The position numbers and the translations under genes are program-made. DNA of 64,000 nucleotides from Corylus avellana (taxonomy: Eukaryota; Streptophyta; Magnoliopsida; Fagales; Betulaceae): contig NC_081548.1 in assembly GCF_901000735.1 (NCBI RefSeq), positions 8,025,811-8,089,810 of the forward strand. Direction: 5' to 3'. Shown here piece by piece: positions 12,080 to 22,872 of this stretch; position 1 is the stretch's first letter; every line of letters starts with the position of its first letter. The notes beneath the pieces were generated by a model. That model was given only the letters and a program-made list of their open reading frames with translations. It was not told the origin of the DNA and did not search any database.

Positions 12080-12415
12080 ATGTTTGAGAAGGATATCTTG
12101 GACAGTGACATCAATGAAGGAAGAGTCTACATACCGGCGGAGCATGTCGAAAGATTCGGTGTTGCAAATGGAACTCAAGTGGCTGTTTGTGACTCTCAAA
12201 TGAACAATACCTAGAGAATGAATTTTATTACTAGACATGGAAAATCTTATCTCGGCAAAGGTTGGCGCACATTTTGTAAGGAAAAGGGCTTAAGAAAAGG
12301 CAATACCATCAACTTTTATGACTTGGGGCGTCTAGAAGCAACAGGAGAAAGACTCTTCAAGATTGAAAGAGGACTAGGGTTTGATCTCAACCATCCTGCT
12401 CCTCAAGACAACTAA
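12080..12415 (+). pseudogene. B3 DNA-binding domain protein with one nonsense codon
   Basis: One frame from ATG at 12080 to TAA at 12415 encodes a B3-type domain. It starts MFEKDILDSDINEGRVYIPA, continues through HVERFGVANGT, and after an in-frame TAG at 12212-12214 resumes with SYLGKGWRTFCKEKGLRKGN and INFYDLG. These match the strand and loop order of plant B3 domains, which bind DNA in the major groove. Length without the stop would be 111 codons, which is short, as in the small stand-alone B3 genes. Apart from the TAG the frame is clean, so the break looks recent. It is an allele or recent pseudogene rather than an old relic. A genuine short product ending at the TAG would lack half of the fold. 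Confidence 0.75.
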
Positions 12416-13907
12416 TTAAGGATCCTCTTGGCTTGTCTTGTCTGCAATAGTTGCTTTAAATTTTAGGGTGAAGTTAAACAGAACGCCAGCGTGCTAAGCA
12501 CGCCAGGCAAAAAAAAAAAAAAAATTTAATATTTTAATAAAATTAAAAAAAAATAAAAAAATAAAAAAATCTTGCCGGCGTTGTGTGTATCACGACCCTA
12601 AATTTTACGTTGTTTGAAGTCCATTGTTCATGTGACCGTTGAATTATGTACGGTTAGAGATGTTTGTTACTAAAATAAAACAATTGTTAGAATATTGTGT
12701 CAAATGAAATTGCATGGTGGTATTGTAATTCATAAGGTCTTTACTTTTTCTTTCATGGTCATGGCAATTATTGGAATTAAAAGATAATATAATTATAACC
12801 GCTAATCCAAAACTTCTTGCCCAGAATAAATAAATCACTTGCGACCATGGATTTGTCTTATTTTAATGATCTACACATACCGATAATAATATTATATATC
12901 TAATCTTCTTTTCATTACATCTTATAGGAATGAAATCGACAAGATCTCGTGGGACCCTACATGCATGCATAAGTTTGTTTCTTTGTGTACCTGTACGTCA
13001 AAACGACACTGAAAAATATCATTACAAACATGCTAAATGAGACCCGAACAACGCTTTTAATTTAGAAAAAAACAAACAAACAAACACATTAATAAATAAT
13101 TCAAAAGGCAAGGGGCTAGTTTGTTAAATAGTTTTAAGAGAGATTTTTGTTTTGTTTTGTTTTTTTTTTTTTTTTTTGTGACGTGCCATAGAGATTAAAT
13201 AATTTATGGGTATTTTATATTTTGAATTATTTGTTAGTAATTTTACTTTATTATTAAAAATAAAAAGTCATCCTAAAAAGTATTACAAAACAAAAGTTGA
13301 GGTAAAAAAGTATTACCAAATGATTTGTGGATACGTTTTTGGCCGCCAAAGATGATGTTCAAACACCAAGTAAGACGCAATTATTGCATGGAGAAATTGT
13401 TATGTAGTTTTTTTATAAGTAATTAATGTGATATAAAGTAGATAGAAGTTTTAAATTTTTAGTCTGAAAAATGAAAAAAAAATAAAATAAATAAAAATAA
13501 AAATTGTTTTTAGTAGCACCAAGTGGAATATGCAAATATTTCATGAGGCCTTTTTGGTTGGGGGCATTACAACCATCCTGTCAAGAATTCTGGGGGTGGC
13601 TGACTGCCTTCTAAAAGCCTTTTAAGGGTAGTCGACACCCCCTGAAGGTTGTTGATCCCCCCTCAGACTTTTTGATAGTGATGTGGCCATCCTCTTTGGG
13701 CGGATGGCCCAAAAAAGCCTTTTCTAAAATTCTTTTTCATCAAGGTGGATGCCGTGTCAAGGTGGGCCTTTAAAATTAAAAGGCCCTTATCATTCTTAAG
13801 ATGCCTTGCAAAGGATCTGAATCCTTTATAAGATTAGAGTTGTTTTAAAAAATTTAATTAATATATAGAAAAAAAAAAAAAATGAAAGATCCTTCAGAGA
13901 TGGTAGA
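12416..13907. other. Intergenic, no gene seen
   Basis: The stretch is AT-rich with poly-A/T runs. The part at 13550-13780 is richer in G and C, with GGGGGTGGCTGA and ACACCCCCTGA blocks that suggest a decayed small DNA element. No border was found. Confidence 0.4.
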
Positions 13908-13916
13908 TTATAGAAT

Positions 13917-14270
13917 GAGAAATGTTAAAGACACAACTTTTTGACACAATTTTGGCCAAACTTTTTTCTTATTTGGTCATTTAAAAAAAAAAAAAACAAA
14001 ACAAAACAAAAAACAAAATAAAAAATAAATTTTTTTTTTTGAAGTAAAAACATCATATGTGATCCTTTTTCTTTTTTTTTTATTTGGTATATATATATAT
14101 AAATGGTTTTTTTCTTCAGAAAAGTACCATTTAAAAAAAAAAAAAAATAGAGGACCACGTACATAGGATGTTATTATTTTTTATTTTTTATTTTCTTTTT
14201 TAAAAAATGACCAAATAAGAGAAAATTTGGGCCAAAGTTGTGTCAAAAGTTATATCTTTATCATTCTTTC
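13917..14270. mobile_element. Foldback MITE with 9-bp duplication, family C
   Basis: This is a 354-bp element whose ends pair over about 70 bases (left GAGAAATGTTAAAGACACAA; right end its inverse with changes). It is flanked by TTATAGAAT at 13908-13916 and 14271-14279. The duplication length indicates a MULE-type transposase. The ends differ from family A. Confidence 0.85.
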
Positions 14271-14326
14271 TTATAGAATTACCTAAAAAACTAGAGGGAT
14301 GATAGAGATTTCGTTTGAGGGGCCTA

Positions 14327-14546
14327 TTTGAGATTGCATTTTATGGGCTTAAAAATGCTTTTAACACTAAAAAAAAAATCCGTTTTGAAGAAAAAAATAC
14401 TGGTTTAGTAAAAAAATTAAAAGCATTTTTTAGGATCCAATAAACCTAAAAATGGCCAAAACGTACTTTTGGCAAAAGCTTAAAAATAAAGCTTTTGCCC
14501 AAAAACTATTTTTGATTTAAAATCTCTATTTCTCAAACAGACTCTA
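14327..14546. mobile_element. Family B MITE, diverged copy
   Basis: It shares the interior of the element at 10448, including TGGCCAAAACG, CTTTTGGCAAAAGCTTAAAAAT and the AAATCTCTATTTCTCAAAC end. The left end is GAGGGGCCTATTTGAGATTGC. No matching target-site duplication is clear. Confidence 0.6.
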
Positions 14547-14623
14547 AATCACTCGTTTTGCTTTGGCACTTCGCTTTTGTTTTACTTTGTTACTCTGTTG
14601 AGTCTGTTCTTCCTAGTATCAGG

Positions 14624-14848
14624 TGTTAAGAATATTATATTATGGTTATTTATTATTCTAGTGTTATTGACTTCCTTATGGATTACATTTCCTTAGTTTA
14701 CTAGGCTACTTGCCTATCACTCATAGCCTCTCTATAAATAGAGGCTTCTGTAATACTCTTAATTTAATTAGTCTCAATACAATACAGTCTATTACATACT
14801 TCCGCTCTCTCTTCTCTCTCTTTATATTATATTTAATATATTTCATCA
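14624..14848 (+). mobile_element. Solo LTR, copia-like
   Basis: This is a 225-bp unit beginning TGTTAAGAATATTATATT and ending TTTCATCA, flanked by TCAGG at 14619-14623 and 14849-14853. It has a TATA box (CTCTATAAATAGAGG near 14732) and no internal region. A TG...CA unit with a 5-bp duplication and its own promoter is a solo LTR left by recombination between the two LTRs of a retrotransposon. The short length suits Ty1/copia but does not prove it. Confidence 0.88.
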
Positions 14849-15285
14849 TCAGGAGCCAGCGAAGTAGCTAGTCATGGTAAAAATTAAAAATTAATTAATT
14901 AATTCTTTAAACGAATCAATTATAAATCTAAACAAAAAATTGACGTTACAGTAACAATTTAAATTATATATGAAAAATATAAATTTTTCTTCAAGTTAAT
15001 TGTGTTGAAAAAAATTCCTTACACTCAATCAATAACATTATCTAAAGGTTAAAAACGTTTGCTTATGCAAAGAATATATATAGCTTTTCGCTTTTCAATC
15101 AAAAAAGATTTGATTAAAAAAAAAAAAAAAACTTTTCAACCAAAAAAAGGATGAAGCTTGAAGTGTGTCTTTTTAGGTAAAATTAGTATCAAGCCGTATG
15201 TTGTTAAAGTATGGGTAAAGACAAAGGTGGGTAAAGTCAAAGGTGGTTGTCGGACGTTTTGTCATGTGGGCCTGGTTAACATTAA

Positions 15286-15526
15286 GAGGATGTGTGGTCT
15301 TTTTATTTGAGATATAGAGTTTTTAAGTTAAAAAGTTTTTTTTTTTCTTTTTTTTTTTTTGGCAAAAAGTTTTGTCAAAAAGTGTGTTTTGGCCATTTTT
15401 TGATTTTTTAAACTCTTAAAAGCCCTTTCAAATTTTTTTTATCAAACATGTACTTTTTTTTTCGAACAAACTTTTTGAGTGTTAAACGCACTTTTAGGTC
15501 CCTCAAACGCACACCCAAACAAGCTC
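15286..15526. mobile_element. Family B MITE, inverted copy
   Basis: Its interior is the reverse complement of the element at 10448, including TTTTGGCCATTTTT and GTTAAACGCACTTTTAGG. The right end reads CACCCAAACAAGCTC. Flanks are TAA (15283-15285) and TCA (15527-15529), an imperfect 3-bp duplication. Confidence 0.6.
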
Positions 15527-15559
15527 TCAGTCGAATTGATTAGCAATGATCAGAACACT

Positions 15560-15895
15560 CAACAGATAATCTATTATATTAATGATTTCTCAATAAGTAG
15601 TGTTTTCATTATCATTATGACCATTTTCCATTAATTTTTCTGTAACCTTATTTGCAAAATACTTGGGTAATCCACCAATGAATTTTTCTTTCCAATAAGA
15701 TTGGCTATTTTCACTTCTAACTAATATCCTAGACAAAAAATACATCCTTATGACATCTAAAATCTGTCAAAGTTAGATCTTATATCTATATTTTGAGGGA
15801 TCTCCTATAAAATGTTTTGCTGTGGCTAATATTAAAGTATTCACAGCATCCATTATAGGTTGTCCTGCTTCATTTAAAATTGGATGTCCTATAGT
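15560..15895 (-). pseudogene. Endogenous caulimovirid coat-protein-region relic
   Basis: Read on the minus strand, short stretches resemble the coat protein region of plant pararetroviruses (Caulimoviridae): an AKHFIGDPS segment and a YWKEKFIGGLPK segment. Stops and shifts interrupt it. It lies in the opposite orientation to the polymerase piece that begins about 35 bases away, so the viral copy is rearranged. It has no open frame of useful length and cannot produce a protein. Confidence 0.65.
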
Positions 15896-15929
15896 GGATC
15901 AAGATTGAAAATCCAGATTGAATACCCAA

Positions 15930-17030
15930 TATAAGATTTCAAATGCTCATATTTGTAATAATGGTATTTGCATTAAAACTATGTTTGTATAAGTAAACAA
16001 TATTACTTGGAAAATTATTTTAGGAAATCCTTTCATTGCATTATTATATCGGTTTGCTACTGAAGAAACAGGAATTAGTACTAATATATTAGGACAGCAA
16101 ATTAAATTTGATTTTAAATTATAATGCCTCCCATGTCAAAAGATGTTAATCTTTCAAAAGAAGTTTCTTTGTCAAAAACTAGTAATATCATTACAAAAAG
16201 AAAAGAGAAACAAATAATGTTTTTAAAACAAGATTTGAAAAACAAAAGATTTGAACAACAATCGAAAGAACCGCTCTTACAACAAAAAAAATTAATAATT
16301 TCCAAAAACAAACAAATAATTTAGTAAAAAACATATTGTTCAGTTACCTTATGAATCAAGTTTTAATGAAAAAACAATACCTACAAAAGCTAGACCTATT
16401 CAAATGAATCATGACTTAATAGAGTATTGCAAAAAAGAAATACAAGATCTGTTAGAAAAAGAATTAATAAGAAAAAGCAAATCTCCTTGGAGTTGTTCTG
16501 CTTTTTATGTACAAAAAAAATGCTGAATTAGAAAGAGGAGCCCCAAGATTAGCTATTAATTATAAACCATTAAATGAAGCATTAAAATCGACAAGGTATC
16601 CAATTCCTAACAAAAAGGATTTACTTTCAAGATTACATAAGGTCACTATATTTTCAAAAATTGATATGAAAAGTGGACTTTGGCAAATTCAAATAGATGA
16701 GAAAGATAGATATGAGACTGCCTTTACATTCCCTTTTGGACATTATGAATTGGACTGAAAAATGCTCGTAGTGAATTTCATAATATTATGAATGACATCT
16801 TTACCCCTTTTACTGAATTTTCTATTGTCTACATTGATGTTGTGTTGATTTTCTCTAAATCCATTGATCAGCATTGAAGCATTTGAATACTTTTGTTCAA
16901 ATCATAAAGCATAATGGACTAGTTGTATCCCCTGGAAAAATAAACCTGTTTCAGAATAATATTCGTTTTCTTGGACATAATATATTTCAAGGAACCACTA
17001 CCTCTATCAATAAATCTAATTCAATTTGCT
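15930..17030 (+). pseudogene. Endogenous caulimovirid protease/reverse transcriptase relic
   Basis: On the plus strand this region resembles the end of the pararetroviral aspartic protease (about 15990-16125), then the start of the reverse transcriptase (16320-16510), the RT core (16507-16758, with a FSKIDMKSG block) and a decayed C-terminal part to about 17030. It is broken at several points. A run of A near 16510 shifts the frame, a stop follows 16755, and the YxDD catalytic box has lost its second Asp. RNase H is not recognisable. The family is close to the dicot endogenous petuvirus/florendovirus type, judged from memory. It ends about 300 bases from the CBSPPR1 stop codon. Confidence 0.78.
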
Positions 17031-17336
17031 GATAAATAGAACTTAGCCTTAAAAACCAGCTTGCAATGAGAGGATACTCAAGAGCTTATAAATACCTAGT
17101 TAAAACCATTCTTAAGCTATATTGGACACTTAGCATCACAACACAATTGTGAAATTGAGAATTAGACCCAGCTTCTCAACGCAGAACAATTAGAAACTTC
17201 TTGTTGATGTTGGAGTATGCTGGTGAAGACGGAGATAGTCTCTTAAAGATGATATTTTCGCTACAATCGACTCAAGAAAAATTGAATTTACAAGTATAGA
17301 GTGAGAGAAGAGGCTTCTTTTTCTTTGATTTATGTT

Positions 17337-20300
17337 CTACAGACAGAAAGTTCTTTGCCCAGGCAACTCTGATACAGAAGGTACGAGCCTACACAATTGT
17401 TCTGCTGTAAAAACTCCAAGAGCCCTTGAACTTGAGCTGAAAGAACTACCATTTAAGTATCTGTATTTTACAACAATAACCAACTTGTATCTCTTTTCCA
17501 AGATTAGATCAACCACGTGACCAATAGATGTCGTGGCTGTTACGCAAGGAGGTGGACTTCTCATCATTGTGGAAAGTGGAGTATCCAACTGGTAAGAACC
17601 GGCACATTTGTATTAGCTTTTTATTTTTATTGCATCATCACACAAAATTGAATTTCTCAACTAATATAGCATGCAGTAGTCAACTCTATGTTACAATCTT
17701 AGTTTATTGTAGTAATTTGCAACGCCAGAAATGACATCAGTTACTTCTAATTAGAGTAATGCTACTTTTTATACCATTTTATCACACTCGGCTCGCACCA
17801 ACTAACATAATCTTTCTTTTATTTTATTTTTAAATGGTTGATATAAAAGGTCACTTAAAGTATGTCACATCAACCAATGTGAAATGACTGGTAAATTGAT
17901 GTATACAACACTGGCTAGAAAAAAGCATGTTGTTCAAATATTATTTTTATACCTGTATTAATTATGAGTGAGCTCTAACAAGATGAACCTAAAAACTCTG
18001 AAGTAACAAAGTTCTAAACTGGAAGCTAAATATAAAAGCAGCTCAAGAATGGGTAGCTGAAAGAAAAATAAGCAAACCTCATAGCAGTCTTCACGGTGCA
18101 ATAGTCCAATACAGCTGCCCCAGTCGTCAATAATAGGCACAACTGGATTTCTAAAGAAGCGCATTACCACCTTCCTTAGGGTGAGGGTACCATGTAGGGG
18201 TCCTGCTGCTTCAAAAGGAATCATGATAGTCTCAATTGGTTCATCCGGTGATACCTGAAGGGACATGGTGAAGTTACGCAACCTAAAAGAAAATTTTCAC
18301 AAACCTCTTGCGACATCACAATTAAGAAGATGATCCAGAATTTTTCTCGTTCTTTTTACACATACAACACCATTCTATCACTACAATGTAACGCTTGTGG
18401 AGATTATCCAAAGTGTGAATTTTCTAAAGGGAAGCTATTCCAGTGAAAAAAGGCAACCTTAAAGGAGCATTAGTTGAATGCTCTTTCAAGGGAAAGCGGA
18501 GTCAACTTTAGAAAGAATAACCTTGCAAAAGGATTTGACTTCAAAAGATATTCTTTCGAGGGAGTCCAACATGATCTATCATCACCTTCCTAACCCACCC
18601 TATCGGAGTATAAAACATTGAAGAAAGAGGAGACGAAATCCACCTCACAATAATGCATCAACCTAATTAAGTTAATACGCCAATGAACCACATCATTGCT
18701 AACAATCCTAAAGTTAGACACTTTAGCATCCATATTAGCAACACCAACTGGGATAGAGAAGAGGGAAAGGAAATAGATAGGAAGGTTAGAAAGAGTACTC
18801 TTTATCAACATACCCTACCACCCTTAGACAAGCAAAATCTTTTCTATCTAACTAATCTTTTCTCCATTTTATCAAAGATAGAATCCCAAATAAACTTAGA
18901 CTTAAACAGAGGACCCAATGGGAAGCCCAAATATTATATAAGCAAAGATGAGACCATACAACCTAGGATACGAGCCAACCCACTCACATTCGGAACATTA
19001 CCCACAGGAACCAATACCGATTCAGCCAAGTTAAATATTTCATAGGAAAATATTTAATTCATTCTTACTTGCTCAAAGGTGTAAAAAAAAAAAAAGTGCC
19101 ATTGAATTCAATCACACTTTTCATGTCAGCAATCTTCCATATAAGAACCACTCATGGTAAAAAGCAACTATACATGCTCTAGCGCCTAAAATATGAATCA
19201 CATTCATTAACAGTCATCAGGACCTTATATACTTTCCACAATTTGAGAAACAAAGAGACAAGCAGAAAACCTGAGGCAGTAGACGAGGACTGAACATGGA
19301 TTTAGTGAATCCCAACAAGACTTCTATACGAAGAGCAACCTGCATTACAGAGGTATAATGAAGTCAATATGCATATATATACGGCAACCTGAACACAGCA
19401 TGATTACCATGCCAGGAGCCAAAAACTTAAAAAAATAACAAATTAAGGAAAGAAAACACCTAGTTTATTAACTAGCACAAAGACGGGTGATATAATAAGG
19501 TGCAACCTAGAAGATATAACCTAAACAAGACCCTTAACACAAGATTTCTGGATATAGGTTAAAAATTTAGGAACTTAAAGGGCACCTAGGCAGTTGATCA
19601 ACACCACTAATCATTTTTTATTTTTTTTCGAGCTTCTTGAAAATCAAGATATCATATTCCCATCTGTCACAAACATCTTATAGTGTAGTTTAGCTCTTTT
19701 AACATTTTTTTTTTTCTTTTCCCAATATGCAATCATGGAAAGTAAAACGCATTACATACCAAGCCACCACGACTTGTCCAAGATATTCCCTTCCATCTCT
19801 TGATGATATTTGTAAGATTTTCTATAGCCACCTCAACCTGAAAATAAATAAATAAATAAATAACACCCAAAGACATAAATGAAGATGGAAAAGTTCAAGT
19901 TTTTTATTTCCATGTGCTACTAAATATGTAGTCAAGACTACAATGAGTGTAACAGAAAACATGAGTCACAAATCGCTAATTCATTCGTGTTTACAAAAAG
20001 AAAGAAAGAAATGGAAGTGTTTTTTTCCAGTCAAGAAGTACTCAGCTTCCATCACTGCCCAAGTGTTACGAAAAATGCACTAACATTCACAGACATATTA
20101 ACTCAGGGGTGGAGCTAAGGGGGTCATAATCTGGAAACAGAAAAACCTTTTTGTGTCACTTTCTAGTGGTGGCCCCCGCAAAAAAAATTACAGCCCTTTT
20201 TTTTCTAAGCACAAAAAAATGCAGTCCTTATGCATCTTATAAACACTTTATGAAAACCCCTCAAAAATCTTTGATATTCAATATGTATTGTAGATGCAAA

Positions 20301-22822
20301 ATCAAAGACTCACCACTAGTACTTGTTTTCTTTTAAAATAAATTAATTTTTAACTCAAGTAAATAGTTGGTCATTCAAACTTCATTAATTTTATCAAAAC
20401 CAAGTAAGTTTGTGAGGTTGACGTCATACATTTTCCTTTCTGGAGTAGCTTTCCAAAATAAAAGACAAGAAGCAATACACATCAAAGCTTTCCAAAATAA
20501 AAGACAAGAAGCAATACACATCGAACAAGAGAAGAGATAAGAGTAAAAGGAATGATTTCAACTAAATGAACCTTTTCCCAAAATTTTTTGCCTTTTAACA
20601 AAGACAATGAACATGATTGTCTTTTGGGGCTTTACTATTGTGATCTATGGATTCTGGTATTATTCTTCTATCTCTATTTTTCTTCTTCTTTTGTAAATAA
20701 TATTCTTCTATCTTTATTTTTCTTCTTCTTTTGTAAATAAATATTAGGGCTTAAAATTTTAAATATAACAATTGTTTTCCTGACAAATCAATAAATTTTA
20801 AAACGGTGATATAGATGGATATATAAAAATGGTAACAAATCCTTGAATCAAACAATTTACTCGATCTGATGATCATATATATTCAAGTAATAAATTAGCA
20901 TATGTATAATTTTTTTTTTGATAAGTAGAGAGATATATGTAGAATAGAATGTTGCGACTTGTTCGAGGCCATAATCAAAACAAACGGATTTGATAGGCAC
21001 GAAGAATCGCTTTAAGAATTTTATATCGCAAACCTTCAATGCAATTTGCGCCATCTATTATTGACGCTCTTGCTTTGCAAATTGGCTTTCTGGCATTTTC
21101 ATCTCTCAAAATTCAAAGAACAAAATAGAAAAGAAGAAGAAAAAAGGAGAAAAAACCCTAACCCTAACCCTAACTGGTGCAACCGATAAGCGAAATAAGC
21201 TGGCCGTTTAGCATATGTATATATAAATGATCATTGTCATGGACTTTCTTTTGTTTTTTATTTCTTATTTTTGTTTGCTTATTAGTGTTGGCTGCTGCAA
21301 ATAATAAATTGTGGTTTCACATGGTAACATTCTGTTCATAAATTCATGTGTTTGCCCACTGTCATGAAACCCCAAAAAAAAAAACTAACTAAAAATATCT
21401 CTAGATTTGTAGAATATCCACATCCCAATATGGCGTATGCTTGAGACTTGCATTTTTGTTTCAAACTATAGTTGAATTGAAAATGCTTGTGTCAGCCGTG
21501 CATGACAACATTATGACTTATGAGAGGATATGCTAAAATAGGGAAGGATATATTTTTTTTGAATTTTTTTTTTTTTTTTTGTGAGTGAAGTGACCTCATG
21601 AAAGCCATCTTTGTGTGCTTGTGGTGGGGTTAGGGTTGAAGAATTTGTTCATCTAAGGAAAGCCGTCTAAATGAAATACTCAATTTAAAAATTGTTTCCA
21701 CCCTAGGACACTTATTATATAAAGTCTGAAACAATATAAGTCTTGTTTCAATTGTAAGTTGCATGATGACCTCACACATCAAAAGCTCTTTAAGCTGTTA
21801 AAACTAAAAATAACTCTGAAGACAGCAACTTGATTCTTAATGCACAGTTGCATCATTCTCCCCAGTTGGAGAAATCTCAGCCTTGAGTTTTGAAGTCTCA
21901 AAGAAAGAACGAAAGAAGGAAAGAAAAAATGTATGTGTTGGCTTAGTTAAAGAATAAGATACTAAAGGCCAAAGACCATCACCAGCTGTGAATTGCAAGC
22001 TGCTACACCAAAACAAGTTTGAAAATTTCCAGTCATGTTACTGGAATAAAAACAAGGGTAGGACATGTGACAAATTTAGAGCAAGCAGAAATTTTACCCG
22101 AGCAGTCAGCTTGGAGATCTGTGTGATCAGATTCTAATCCAATATAACTTCTTTTTTCTCAGTAGTCATCATATATTCTTAAGTTAATATTAAAACACTT
22201 AAAAAATTTAGACCAATTAACAAGAATGCAATTCAGAGAACGTAGGTGAAACTTATGCTAGTTTGATTGACACAATATGCATAGCATGTACTCTCATATC
22301 TATCACTCGCAATAAGCATCTGGGGTTGGCCTTCATTATTGCAAACTTGATTTCAATTTTTATGTTATAAAGCAACAGTGTCAAATGATGGCAACCACCT
22401 TAACACATTCTTCTCCAGGCAGGGTATTCTTTTGTGATAGGCAGTAAAGTTGCATTATCAAGGAAAACACAAGTAATTGGGGAAGAAAGGACATTTATGC
22501 ATGAAAAGGCATCAATGTTTATGACTATGTGAAACCAGATCTAGTACCTGACCATCATTTAAAGCTGCCTCCATGAGAAGATTATCAGCTTCTTCTTGAA
22601 CTTTCAGGGAGATAGTTCCAGCAGTATCTGGCCACATGCACTTATGCAGAGTTTTGACCATATCATAATCTCCTCTGCCAGCAAAAACACGCATCAAGGA
22701 AAGATAGAGATGAGGTTTTGGTCGCAAGTCCGGGCTCCCTCCAGCCTGCTTTAGTATTTCTCCAAATATACAACAAGCATCTAAATATCACAGAAAACGA
22801 TTAAATTTGTAAGTATCTAACT

Positions 22823-22872
<50 letters not shown>

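Noticed and set aside
17030..17336. RNase H part of the pararetrovirus or a 3' exon of CBSPPR1
   Set aside because: No coding similarity was found on either strand. It is probably the CBSPPR1 3' untranslated region.
21154..21174. Interstitial telomere marking a chromosome fusion
   Set aside because: Only 3.5 units are present, and they are the 6-mer CCCTAA rather than the plant 7-mer CCCTAAA. A leader motif is more likely.
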